Source of the DNA: Bifidobacterium criceti
GTDB taxonomy: Bacteria > Actinomycetota > Actinomycetes > Actinomycetales > Bifidobacteriaceae
Assembly: GCF_002286935.1 (NCBI RefSeq)
Contig: NZ_MVOH01000007.1
Coordinates: 62,001-126,000, forward strand
Direction: 5' to 3'
Length of the DNA: 64,000 bases
In this document: positions 9,595-19,561 of the stretch, piece by piece
How the letters are laid out: every line of letters starts with the position of its first letter
Position numbering within the stretch: position 1 is the stretch's first letter
Notes under the pieces: model-generated
What the model was told of the DNA's origin: nothing
Databases searched by the model: none
Seen by the model: the letters and a program-made list of their open reading frames with translations, nothing else
Translations under genes and position numbers: made by a program

Positions 9595-10254
9595 TCACTC
9601 AATGCCGCGTGCGGGGTCGGCATAGGTGACCGACAATACGTCGTGCGTCGCATCGTCGTAGGTGATCGACGTGACCGATGCGAGCGCCGTCTTGCGCAAC
9701 AGCATGTTGTGCTCGGGGTGCCCGGTTTCGAGCATGTGACGGTACGACCAGATCGGCGATTCGTGCGTGACGACGACGATCTGCTCGCCGGGGTGCTCGT
9801 CGATTTTTTCGAGGGCGAAATTGCGCACACGGTTTGCGATCGAACGGTAGCTTTCACCCCATGTCGGTCGCCACAGATTGCGGATGAGCTTGATGTTCTC
9901 GGGGCGCCACAGCGCGCCTTCCCCGTAACCGATGCGTTTGCCGCGGAATTCGTTGCGCGCTTCGATGAGACGGGGGTCGGTGATCAGTTCGAGGGGTTGT
10001 TCGCCGCGTTCGTCGCGCACTTCGTTGAGTTCGTGGAGGATGACTTCGGCGGTCTCGCGCGTGCGTTCCAAAGGGGACGAGTAGACGGCGCACGCCGTGT
10101 TCGTCTGTGGGTTCTCGGCGAGGTAGCGCGCCGTCGCGAACGCCATGCGGCGTCCGGCGTCGGACAGATGGAATCCGGGTAGCCGTTCGTACAGCACATG
10201 GTTGGGGTTGTAGACCTTGCCGTGGCGTACGAAGTTGATTGTGGTGGCCGTCAT
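9595..10254 (-). CDS. Histidine phosphatase family protein (phosphoglycerate-mutase-like)
   Basis: A 219-residue branch-1 histidine phosphatase. The RHG phospho-histidine motif is FVRHGKVYNP at about residue 10. A conserved SSPLERTRETAE segment with the second phosphate-binding Arg lies near residue 63. The second catalytic His is in VVVTHESPIW near residue 165. ATG 10254 follows CAAGGAGC. Such proteins dephosphorylate small molecules or proteins; the RHG-K variant does not identify a substrate. A hairpin with TCCGGGC/GCCCGGA arms lies in its leader (10281-10312). Confidence 0.85.
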   Translation of the reverse strand: MTATTINFVRHGKVYNPNHVLYERLPGFHLSDAGRRMAFATARYLAENPQTNTACAVYSSPLERTRETAEVILHELNEVRDERGEQPLELITDPRLIEARNEFRGKRIGYGEGALWRPENIKLIRNLWRPTWGESYRSIANRVRNFALEKIDEHPGEQIVVVTHESPIWSYRHMLETGHPEHNMLLRKTALASVTSITYDDATHDVLSVTYADPARGIE

Positions 10255-10629
10255 GCGCGCTCCTTGGATGCGTGGGGTTCTCCGGGCGCTTCGCGCTTTG
10301 CGTGTGCCCGGAAAAGTGCTGCCTCCTACCGTACTGTGCAGACGGTAAATATGGGGATTGCGGCGTTCCATCTGTCTGGTTGTCTGGCATGGCGACGACA
10401 CGCCGTGACAACGTTGCCAGTCTGTTATGGACCGTGGTGAATATATCGGCATGAGTAAGTGAAATGACTATTGTCCCGATCCTTTCATGTTGCATGGAAT
10501 GTGCATCGTGAGCGTGGGGAAAACACCGCTATTTTGGCGGTTTATGTCACATAGTGAGGTTTTCGTGCGAGACGCGCAAAGCATTTTCTGAAAGCGTATT
10601 CAAGAAGAGACAGAATGAGTAAATTCGTT
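10255..10629. other. Divergent intergenic region
   Basis: No gene found. It holds the 5' leader of the histidine-phosphatase gene, with a hairpin at 10281-10312, and AT-richer upstream sequence of the large adhesin gene. Confidence 0.5.
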
Positions 10630-10658
10630 TGACTAATATACTCTCTGAGCGTATATTC
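10630..10658 (+). promoter_or_regulatory. Sigma-70-type promoter of the second adhesin gene
   Basis: -35 TTGACT (10630-10635), 17-bp spacer, -10 TATATT (10653-10658). It lies 68 bases before the ATG at 10726, in an AT-rich stretch. Confidence 0.7.
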
Positions 10659-10725
10659 AGGGTGCAATACGGCATGTTCGAGCAGCAGGCACCAACGGCG
10701 AAGAGAGCGTGATGGGAGTGGAGCG

Positions 10726-13700
10726 ATGGCGATTGTGCACAGGAGCAATGCCAAGGCCGGCATATCCGAGACACGCGTTTGCGCCTGGAAACGTGCTGTA
10801 GTCGCGCTCGCCGTCGCTGTCTCGTTGGTCTTCCTGCCCGTGGTGGGCACGACCGCAGTGGCGCAGGACGACGCGCCTGCGGTCTCGCAATCCGATGCCG
10901 CCGGTGACACTACATCCACGTACCGGCCATTGATAACAGATAATACAAATAATATTGCCGAGTCGAAATCGAAGGTGACGTTGCATTACAACGGCGACGA
11001 TATCACGCATGGTGATCAGCCGCCCGTGCTGCCGCCTCACGCGAACCTGAAATTCGACCTCGACATCACCATCACCGACAGCGCCATCCATAATGACAAT
11101 CCAAATGACCCTTCGCAGTACCAGTTGGATTGGGAATACCAGTTGCCGATCGATTACGCGTCGATCAACGACACGATGGGCAACAATGGCCAGCCCAAGG
11201 ATCATGTGGTGTACGAAAACGGCGTGAGGGTCGCCACATTGAGAGTGGTGCCGGGCGAAGGCAACAACGCCAAGCTGCAGATCTCCTATGACCGGGACTA
11301 TGTCGTCAGCAACGGCAAGAACACCAATTTCTATTTCAGGTATGGCCTCGATGTGAACTGGATCCCCAACGTGGACGAAGAAACGCTCCAGCAAACATGG
11401 GTGTTCCCCGGCACGGGCAGCTCTATTACCGTGCAGCGTGAACCGTGGGGCGTCACCGGGCAGAAAAGCTGCACACAGCCCGATATTGACACTCTGAAAT
11501 CCACCTGTACCGTGACGCTCAACGCCGAAGGCGATATCGACAATTTCGAGTTCTCCGATACGCCGAAGGACGCGTTGACGATTGCAAGCGATTTTTCGAT
11601 GACGATGGACAATGTGCAGGAATCATGGACGCCATCCTTCGTCTATAGAGAAGATGGTTCTAAGCGTGTGACGGAGGTGGAATTGGAGTCATCGTCGCTG
11701 CCCAAGCATGGGAATCCCAAGACGCCATACCTGCCCAAAGGCACATACACGATAACCTATACAACACGGATAGATGCAAAGCTTGCCACGACGAAACCCA
11801 ATGACTCCCACCATTACGCGAATGCCGGCAACACCGCGACATGGAAGTGGAAAGACCATGATGAAGTGAACAGCACGGTCGAACCGGAAGTGCCCTCCGC
11901 CCATTACAACTGGGTGGGGCATAAAGAAGGCAATTGGGCCGACAATGAGCATACGACCATCAACTGGACGGTGCAGATCAACACGGCCAATGACAAATTC
12001 AATCTGGGCGACTACGAGTTCGTCGACACCTTGCAACCGGGGCATCACTATACAGGGGACGGCGCGAGCGTCGACTGCTTCGATGACTGGTCGAATCAGG
12101 GTAATCCACTGCGCCAACCATGGTCAGCTCTGGGTGTTAGCAATACGGAGACTGATACGAGTTTCACGTATGAATTCCCTGGGAATGCAGGCAAGCAGAT
12201 ATGTGTCATAAAGTATTCCACGCGAGTGGATACAAACACAGAGGTTTCCGAGTGGAAGAACACCGGCGAAATCCAGTGCAAGGATGACGACTGCACTCCG
12301 ACCCCCGGGCCGGGCAAAGAAGCGAGCGTGCAGAAGGATCAGCCCGTTGACCCGGGATTCAATGAGACACTGTTGACGAAGAGCTCCCCCGCACAACAGG
12401 ACGGGTATGTGTTTGAGGAGGCCGCACTCGGCTCCGGTGTCTACAAGGTGCCATGGCAGATCGATTTTCACCCCGCCCGAAGGTGGGCAGAAGATCACCG
12501 ATTTGTTCCTGTACGAGGACTGGGTTCACGGCAATTCAGATGGCAATACGCTGCACATGTGGTACAGCCAGGATTACCTCGATCTGAAACTGGAGGAGGA
12601 GACAGAGCCGGGGAAGTGGACGCCGATCACGGATAAATACACCGTGGTCGAAGCGGATAGGAACGACTCCCGTGACGAGTGCAAGAAGGAGACGGACCCC
12701 AATCGTGCGGATACCTGCTATGCGGGCCTCACCGCCGAAAACGGCAAGCCGGCCGCTCGCCCGCTGCCCATGGGAACGGAGTACCCCAAGGGCTGGTACC
12801 ATGAAAGCGACCGCAATTCCGCGGATTCATACGGCAACCACGACGGAGCGCCGGCTTTCCGCATCGTATTCGAGCACTCTGAAAGAGCGTTCAATAAGCC
12901 GTTGCGCATCACCTACAACACGTTATGCGACGGTGCTCCTGACCGGTACCACAACTACGCCAAATTCAGGTACATGGTGAATGGGAATCCGAGATACGAA
13001 GTCCCCCAAACGGATATCATGTTCGACCAAGGTAATGCGGCGGGCAAAATGGTGCATGCCAACCGTGATGGTGAGGCCAGTTGGCATGATAAGGCCGAAT
13101 CGGGTAAGGTGCCGGATCCCAGCGATCCCAACAATAAAGTTGATGGTTGGACAGCGCATTGGCGTGTCTGGTCCAACGGTGTGAAATCATGGTGGATTTG
13201 TGATTGGTTGACGGACGCCAACGGAAACCAGGTTTGGAATGAAAACGGCCCCTACAAGGTCGAAGTGCCGGGCATGAGCGGCATTCAGGATCTATCGGGA
13301 GTCGATACCATCACCGTCACGGATACGTTGCCTTCAGACAAATGGCATTTGAATACGAGCAAGCCTGTATTCGGCTGGTTCGTGTCGATGCCTCCGAAGG
13401 AGTCGGTGACCGTGGATGGCAGCACGGTTGAAGCGTGGCCGACCACGAAGAACCTCTACACCAACAACTACGAGGCGGGCGAACAATGGCATGCGTTCAA
13501 AATTGCGCAGGAGTCGGGCTGCACAACTGATTCAGGCGATTCCGCAACATGCGCCACATACGATACGTCGAACAGCGGTACGATCGGATTCTCCATCCCC
13601 AATAATGGAACATTATCCAATTGGGAATACGAAGGCGACCCCAAGAACGAGAACATGGACCTGCCGGGAATCAACACTGAGAAACCGGAAATCCCCGTGC

Positions 13701-15334
13701 AGAGGAACTCGATCATCGTGCTCGAATTCGACACTTATATCACGCAAACGGATGCCAATCTCCCGGACAACAGCGCGGAACAAGTGACCAACCGCATCAA
13801 ATTTGATTTCGCCGGTCTGGGCAGCCAATCGGCTTCCGGCACCACCACCCTCGCAAAGGGCGATGTCGTGAAACCGAGCAAGCGCGGGTATGACGCAGGC
13901 AACAACCTGATGAAGTACACCGTCGAGGTCGATACCAAGACGATGAAGGAGAAGCGTCTGCGCCCATTCACCGCAAGCGAGTCCCTGACCCTTGAAGACC
14001 AGTTGGGTTCCCCTAATGCGGAATATGTGCGCGATTCGTTCTCGCTGACCATGAATCATTCGCAGACGGTAGACCAGCGGTATTGGACCTTGCAATTCGG
14101 CAGGAACGACAATGGCAACGCAACGGTGACGGTCGCTCTACAGGGAGACGCTCAAGGCAACAATCCGTATTGGCCGGATGATCCGAATCATCTGACACTC
14201 AACGATGCCACACTGCAATTGCATTACAACGTGCAGGTGACTGGCGTTCCCGGAGTCCAGCGTACGATCAGCAACACGGTCAGACTGAAGGGCAGCACCG
14301 AAAGTGCGTTCACCCATACGGGTTACGTTCAGATCGTCAAACCGAATGCCGATGCCGGCACTACAGGCGCCACGGTACTGACCAAACGCGATAGTACCGA
14401 TGTGACGGCAGTGCTGCCAGGCGCGGAGTTCAGCGTCTGCGAGGTGCCTACAGGGGACACCAATGTCCGGCCGCCAGATAAACCTTGTGAAACACCTATC
14501 ACGTATACCACGGATTCCAATGGCAAGATTGCGTTCAGGCCCGGAGATGGTGACACGTCAGGCGCGGGTCTGAATGTCAACACGCTGTACGTGGCGTGGG
14601 AATCGAAGGCCCCGGCTGGGTATCTTCTGGATGCCACGCCACATTATTTCTATATCGCCAGCGCCTCGAACACCGACGAGGACAAGAGCGCGCTGCAGTC
14701 CCTGCAGGACTATGTGTCGAAGTACGAACTGGCCGCTACTTATTCCGGTTTCGATGTGTACGACATGCCCATCCAGGTTTCCTGGGGCAAGGTGGACGCC
14801 GCAAAGGTGACAGTTCAAGAGAATGGATCCGTTGCAGTGCAGGGAGGCGCATTCCTGCCGGGATCCGAATGGAAGATCCGTCAATGCCCCAGCGATCTTG
14901 TTCCGCAATCCGGCGAGGATCAGTGCACGAAGCAGGTGTGGACGGTGAAGGATGACGACACCACTGAAGGGCAAAGCCAGAAGGCCGATCGCGATCCCGC
15001 CTCGGGACACATCACGGTGGCGGGTCTTCCGGCTGGAACCTATATGCTGACGGAAACGAAAGCGCCTCAGGACTATCGCCAGGGGACTGGCTCGTATACC
15101 TTCACCATCAACCCCGACGGCACGGTGCAGTGGACAAACGCCGACGACCCCGATTTCCATACGACACCGTCAGGATTGCATGTCGTTGGGAACCACAAGG
15201 CGACGGTCACACTGCCCTCCGCAGGTGGGCGCGGCATGCATCTCATGGCCTTCGGCTTCGCAGTTCTGGCTGCCGGCATGTGCCTCGCCGTGGTCACATC
15301 CGGCCGAGGGGCGAAAGGCCGTCACGCCGCATAG
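10726..15334 (+). pseudogene. Large LPSAG-anchored adhesin/pilin-like protein, one single-base frameshift
   Basis: If read through one frame change it is about 1535 residues. ATG 10726 has GGAG 8 bases upstream. An export signal (ALAVAVSLVFLPVVGTTAVAQ) is followed by repeated Ig-like adhesin domains of the collagen/fibrinogen-binding type. Two SpaA-type domains follow (ESKAPAGY, ETKAPQDY), then LPSAG, a membrane segment and a basic tail. The frame changes at about 12465-12474: the first frame gives PWQIDF and the next frame TPPEGGQ. The paralogue at 3277 reads TLEYTPP there, so removing one T from TTTT (12465-12468) would restore it. Possible explanations are decay, a low-frequency ON/OFF switch, or a base-call error. 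Likely role is host or mucus adhesion. Confidence 0.82.
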
Positions 15335-15757
15335 TGCATAGGCGCCGTTCCTGTGGGCGGTTCAGTCATTCGAGATATTTTTCGAAAATCATGCAGCAGT
15401 CCGTTTTCACCGCGTGTCGCGCCGGTGGGTGCGACTAATGTGGCCGTGTCCGGCATACACATCGGCATAGGCGAACAGGCGCATAGGCGCACGCCGAACC
15501 GGCCATGTGCACGGGCACGGCTTCGCAGTGGTGGCGGCGCGCGGCACGTATGGCAGCGTCCGCGCGCGCAACGGACCGTGAAGACGGCGAGGGGGGCCAG
15601 CGGCGGCATAGGCCGGCGCGGCGACCCCGACCACAACAAGTCAATCGACGAACATCCCACCCCAACCCGGCCGCGGGCGGAAGGAATCAAGCCGTGACGC
15701 AAAACGGCGCGACGACCGCACGCGGGACACGCCGTGAGCAGAAAGGAGCGGCACACC
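15335..15757. other. Intergenic region, no gene found
   Basis: 423 GC-rich bases between the adhesin stop and the MFS gene. Only GC-biased open frames without ribosome-binding sites are seen. It contains an AT-rich patch after 15370 that may be the adhesin 3' end. No repeat family is recognised. Confidence 0.5.
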
Positions 15758-17182
15758 ATGGCCTCCAATCACCTCAGCGGCGTCCGCGACGTCGCACAGC
15801 GCATCTTCGGCGGGTACGCCGAACTATTGCGCATCCCACACACCGCACGTTTTGCCGTCGGGTCGGTCATCGCGTGCATGCCGTTCCCGATGGTCGGCAT
15901 GACGATGACGATCATGACGCAGCAGTACTACGGCAATTACGCGCTCGCCGGCGCACTGACCGCCGTGCAGGCGATCGCGGGCGCCGTGCTGAGCCCCGTG
16001 CTGGGCACGCTCGTCGACCGCTTCGGCCAGCGCGCCGTCTCCGTGCCGACGATCGTCGTGTGGATGGTCGCCGCCACATCGTTCGTCTCGTGCGTGCTCG
16101 CGCATGCCAACCCGGCGGTGCTGTACTGCATCGTGCCGTTCCTGGCCGCCGTGCCACCGTGGGGCGCGATGAGCCGCGCGCGCTGGACGTACCTGATGGG
16201 CAACGACAGGCAGGGCGTCAACCGCGCGCTGTCGCTTTCGGGCGTGTTCGACGAGGCGATGTGGGTCGTGGGCAATCCGCTCGCCTCCACGCTCGCCGTC
16301 ATCTCGGGTGTCCTCTCGTTTTCGGTGACGGGCCTGTGCGTGCTCGTCGGCGCGCTCATGTTCCTTACCGAGTTCACCACATGCCCGCCGAGCCAGACGC
16401 AGCTTGCGCGCGAAGCCGGTCTGACGCGCAAGGAATTCCGCGCGCGCGAAGACGAGAAGGCGCGACTGATGCGCGCGCAGAGCGCCGCGGATGACGCGCG
16501 CGTGCACGCCACATCCGAAGGGCTCGATGATGCGGCTGTGCAGCAGGCGGCGCGCGAGGCGTACGACCGCGCGATGAGCGGCAAGAAAGACTCGATCTGG
16601 GGCCCGGGCCTCATTGCCGTGTGCGTCACATGGTTCGGCCTGGGCGCGTTCCAGTCGGCCGCCGGCATCTCGATCGTCGCGTTCGCCACTGAAGCGAACA
16701 TGAAACAGTACACCGGCTTCGTGTTCGCGTGCTTCTCGGTCAGCTCGCTCGCCGGCGCGCTGCTGTACGGCGCGAAGAACTGGGCGATCCCGCTGTGGAA
16801 GCGCTTCTACGTGTGCCTGGCCGTGGTGAATCTGGGCATCGGGTCGTTCCTGTTCGCCAAACACCTGTGGGTGATCATGGTGATCTACCTGATCATCGGC
16901 GTGTGCCAGTCGCCCACGTGGATCAACGGCAACCAGCTCATGCTGCATCTGGTGCCGCAGACGCGCTTCACCGAAGGCATGGCGTGGATGGGCGCGATGA
17001 ACGCGATCGGCGGATCCGCGGGTTCCGCGATCGCCGGCGTGTTCATCGACCGCAACGGCTCGCACGGCGGGTTCATGGTCGTCACCGCGCTCGCGCTCGT
17101 TTCGCTCGCGATCGCACTGCTCGGCTTCAAGCAGATCAAGACGAGCACCGAGACGCCCGTGCTCACCGAGATCAGCGCGTGA
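15758..17182 (+). CDS. MFS transporter
   Basis: A 474-residue integral membrane protein with about 12 hydrophobic segments in two halves. They are separated by a charged cytoplasmic loop of ~80 residues (about 200-280, rich in Arg, Glu and Ala). The loop between segments 2 and 3 has [11 protein letters not shown], the degenerate G-x3-D-R-x-G-x-R motif of the major facilitator superfamily. ATG 15758 follows GAAAGGAG by 9 bases; an upstream in-frame GTG at 15734 lacks such a site. Substrate is not identifiable. It lies 46 bases upstream of gltX, but gltX seems to have its own start signals. Confidence 0.85.
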   Translation: MASNHLSGVRDVAQRIFGGYAELLRIPHTARFAVGSVIACMPFPMVGMTMTIMTQQYYGNYALAGALTAVQAIAGAVLSPVLGTLVDRFGQRAVSVPTIVVWMVAATSFVSCVLAHANPAVLYCIVPFLAAVPPWGAMSRARWTYLMGNDRQGVNRALSLSGVFDEAMWVVGNPLASTLAVISGVLSFSVTGLCVLVGALMFLTEFTTCPPSQTQLAREAGLTRKEFRAREDEKARLMRAQSAADDARVHATSEGLDDAAVQQAAREAYDRAMSGKKDSIWGPGLIAVCVTWFGLGAFQSAAGISIVAFATEANMKQYTGFVFACFSVSSLAGALLYGAKNWAIPLWKRFYVCLAVVNLGIGSFLFAKHLWVIMVIYLIIGVCQSPTWINGNQLMLHLVPQTRFTEGMAWMGAMNAIGGSAGSAIAGVFIDRNGSHGGFMVVTALALVSLAIALLGFKQIKTSTETPVLTEISA

Positions 17183-17228
17183 TCGCGCGCGTGCGTGCAC
17201 GTCCGGTTCGCGCGCCACAATGGACAGC

Positions 17229-18821
17229 ATGACTGACACCGATGCTGCAAAGATCATCCAACCCGAAGATTCCGTGGAAGACATGAAGGAGCGCGAGCAT
17301 GTGAAGCCGGAGCTGCCGGCCGACGTGCGCGTGCGGTTCTGCCCCTCGCCCACGGGCATCCCGCACGTCGGCATGGTGCGCACGGCCCTGTTCAACTGGG
17401 CCGAGGCGCGCCACACCGGCGGTACGTTCGTGTTCCGCATCGAGGACACCGATGCGCAGCGCGATTCCGAAGAGAGCTTCAACCAGATCATCGAGGCGCT
17501 CGACTGGCTCGGCATCGACTGGGACGAAGGCATCCGCGTCGGCGGACCGAACGGACCGTACCGTCAGAGCGAACGCGGACCGATCTACTTCGACGTTGCG
17601 CAGAAGCTGCTCGAAGCCGGCTACGCGTACGAATCATTCTCGACACCCGAGGAAATCGAAGCGCGCAACATCGCAGCCGGACGACCGAAGGAATTCGGAT
17701 ACGACGGCTACGACCGCAACCTCACCGAGGAACAGAAGGAAGCGTTCCGTGCGGAAGGGCGTAAGCCGGCGCTGCGTATCAAAATGCCGGACGAGGACAT
17801 CACGTTCGACGACCTCATCCGTGGTGAGATCACGTTCAAAGCGGGCTCCGTACCGGACTATGTGATCGTGCGTCCGAACGGCGACCCCCTGTACACACTG
17901 ACGAACCCGGTCGACGATGCGCTGATGGACATCAACGTCGTGCTGCGCGGCGAAGACCTGCTCAGCTCGACACCGCGTCAGATCGTGCTCTACCGGTACC
18001 TCATCGAACTCGGCGTCGCCAAGCAGATGCCGCTCTTCGGCCACATGCCCTACGTCATGGGACAGGGGAACAAGAAACTCTCGAAGCGCGACCCGGAATC
18101 GAACCTGTTCCTGCACCGCGACCATGGCTTCATCAAGGAAGGTCTCCTCAACTACCTCGCGCTCCTCGGATGGTCGATCGGACCCGACCGCGACATCTTC
18201 ACGATGGACGAAATGATCGAGCAATTCGATGTGCGCGACGTCAAAGCGAACCCGGCGCGCTTCGACATCGACAAGGCGACGGCGATCAACGCGGAACATA
18301 TCCGCATGCTCGAACCGCAGGACTTCCTCGACCGCTCGGTGCCGTACCTGTTCCGCGACGGCGTCGTCTCCGCCGAACACTGGGACGAGCTCACCGACCG
18401 CGAGCGCAGCGTGCTCACCGCCGCCGCGCCGCTCGTGCAGCCGCGCGTGCGCCTGCTCGGCGAGGTGGCCGGCATGGCCGGTTCGCTGCTGTCGACGAGC
18501 GAGTACATCGCGCCGGAGGACGACGCGAAGAAGCAGCTCAAGGCGACGGCCGGCGAAGTGCTCGACGCGGCGATCGCGGCGCTCGACGCGGTACCGGAAG
18601 CGGAGTGGAAGACCGACCATCTGCATGAGACGCTCAACAAGGCGCTCATCGAGGACGGCGGCTACAAGCCGCGCGTCGCGTTCGGCCCGGTACGCGTCGC
18701 GATGAGCGGACGGCGCGTCTCGCCGCCGCTCTTCGAATCGATGGAAATCGTCGGCAAGCCGCTCACGATGCAGCGTCTCGAAGGGCTGCGCGCGCATCTT
18801 GGGGAGATCCAGGGCGCGTAA
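17229..18821 (+). CDS. gltX: Glutamyl-tRNA synthetase
   Basis: Class I aminoacyl-tRNA synthetase that charges tRNA-Glu, and probably also misacylates tRNA-Gln for later GatCAB amidation. The HIGH-type motif appears as [10 protein letters not shown] near residue 42 and the KMSKS-type motif as KKLSKRDP near residue 283. The 530-residue length is slightly long because of an N-terminal extension of ~30 residues. ATG 17229 is preferred over ATG 17220: the hexamer CACAAT (17216-17221) ends 7 bases before it and no Shine-Dalgarno is present, so transcription and translation may start together. tRNA-Glu and tRNA-Gln genes follow. Confidence 0.95.
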   Translation: MTDTDAAKIIQPEDSVEDMKEREHVKPELPADVRVRFCPSPTGIPHVGMVRTALFNWAEARHTGGTFVFRIEDTDAQRDSEESFNQIIEALDWLGIDWDEGIRVGGPNGPYRQSERGPIYFDVAQKLLEAGYAYESFSTPEEIEARNIAAGRPKEFGYDGYDRNLTEEQKEAFRAEGRKPALRIKMPDEDITFDDLIRGEITFKAGSVPDYVIVRPNGDPLYTLTNPVDDALMDINVVLRGEDLLSSTPRQIVLYRYLIELGVAKQMPLFGHMPYVMGQGNKKLSKRDPESNLFLHRDHGFIKEGLLNYLALLGWSIGPDRDIFTMDEMIEQFDVRDVKANPARFDIDKATAINAEHIRMLEPQDFLDRSVPYLFRDGVVSAEHWDELTDRERSVLTAAAPLVQPRVRLLGEVAGMAGSLLSTSEYIAPEDDAKKQLKATAGEVLDAAIAALDAVPEAEWKTDHLHETLNKALIEDGGYKPRVAFGPVRVAMSGRRVSPPLFESMEIVGKPLTMQRLEGLRAHLGEIQGA

Positions 18822-19024
18822 GGCGGGGGTGCGCGAGAGCGCTGACGTGCGTGCGGTGTGCGCAACGTGTGCTGACGTGCATGTGCTGACGTGCACGGGG
18901 CATGTGCACGGTGTGCACGTGTTGGTGTGCGGCAACCGCTGCGCGTGTGGGGGAACGTTTGCTGACGTTCCCCTTCGCGTATGCGGGCGCGAAAACGGCG
19001 GAATAGAGCGCGACACGCCGTGAT
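18822..19024. other. Intergenic region with short direct repeats
   Basis: No gene. The decamer GCTGACGTGC recurs at about 18840, 18871 and 18888 in a GT-rich low-complexity stretch. No function assigned. Confidence 0.4.
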
Positions 19025-19053
19025 TTGCGCTCGCGCGGATTCTTCAGTATATT
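19025..19053 (+). promoter_or_regulatory. Promoter of the tRNA-Glu/tRNA-Gln pair
   Basis: -35 TTGCGC (19025-19030), 17-bp spacer, -10 TATATT (19048-19053). It lies about 35 bases before the tRNA-Glu 5' end. Confidence 0.65.
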
Positions 19054-19088
19054 TTCTTTCTGTTGCTTCTACGGAGCAACGAGATGAT

Positions 19089-19161
19089 GCCCCCATCGTC
19101 TAGCGGTCTAGGACTACGCCCTCTCACGGCGCCAACACCGGTTCAAATCCGGTTGGGGGTA
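19089..19161 (+). tRNA. tRNA-Glu (anticodon CTC)
   Basis: A 73-base cloverleaf. Acceptor GCCCCCA pairs with TGGGGGT, with discriminator A at 19161. The anticodon loop CTCTCAC gives CTC. T arm is ACCGG-TTCAAAT-CCGGT. The 3' CCA is not encoded. The top pair of the anticodon stem is an A-C mismatch. It is followed 34 bases later by tRNA-Gln. Confidence 0.93.
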
Positions 19162-19195
19162 CGAAGTTCACCACCACGGTGATGAACATGCCAAT

Positions 19196-19270
19196 TGGGA
19201 TGTGGTGTAATTGGCAACACAGCTGATTCTGGTTCAGCCATTCTTGGTTCGAGTCCAGGCATCCCAGCCA
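19196..19270 (+). tRNA. tRNA-Gln (anticodon CTG)
   Basis: Acceptor TGGGATG pairs with CATCCCA, discriminator G, and the 3' CCA is encoded (19268-19270). The anticodon stem GCTGA/TCAGC encloses TTCTGGT, giving anticodon CTG. It is probably co-transcribed with tRNA-Glu and ends at the hairpin just downstream. Confidence 0.94.
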
Positions 19271-19272
19271 AT

Positions 19273-19302
19273 ACGAAACCCTCGCTTCGGCGAGGGTTTC
19301 GT
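19273..19302 (+). terminator. tRNA operon terminator
   Basis: Perfect 12-bp stem ACGAAACCCTCG / CGAGGGTTTCGT with loop CTTCGG, then CATTTT. Begins three bases after the tRNA-Gln CCA. Confidence 0.9.
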
Positions 19303-19309
19303 CATTTTC

Positions 19310-19450
19310 GTACGCATGGCGTTTGCGGGTGGTTGTGTAGGCCGCGTCTACAATCCGGGACGGAAACAGCCGTGTTTGCAGGTGGTTGTGCAGGTGGCGC
19401 CTGCGGTTTGGGACGTGTCGCACGGTGGCACCAGCTGCGTACATAGTGGC
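19310..19450. repeat. Family B repeat, single 53-bp unit plus flanks
   Basis: It contains the GGGACGGAAAC and GTTTGCAGGTGG blocks. The distance from CTACA to the next CTGCG equals 53 bases, as in the arrays at 2592 and 20930. Confidence 0.6.
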
Positions 19451-19526
19451 GCACAGCCGCGCACAATGGCATCGGCGTATGCATACGCCGGGAGGAAAGC
19501 GCGGGGAGAATCTGCGCGAGTACGCG

Positions 19527-19554
19527 TTGCGCCCAACGCGATGTGCATTACTGT
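19527..19554 (+). promoter_or_regulatory. Promoter placing transcription start at the ATG of the phosphoesterase
   Basis: -35 TTGCGC (19527-19532, same hexamer as the tRNA promoter), 16-bp spacer, -10 TACTGT (19549-19554). Seven bases separate it from ATG 19562, so the mRNA is predicted to be leaderless. Confidence 0.6.
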
Positions 19555-19561
19555 TGGAAGT

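Noticed and set aside
12460-12476. Programmed ribosomal frameshift in the adhesin
   Set aside because: No X-XXY-YYZ slippery heptamer in phase and no obvious stimulatory structure; a plain indel is simpler.
3277-15334. Complete pilus operon with sortase
   Set aside because: The genes between the two surface proteins are a tautomerase, a GtrA protein, an unknown protein and a phosphatase on the other strand; no sortase or class C signal peptide genes.
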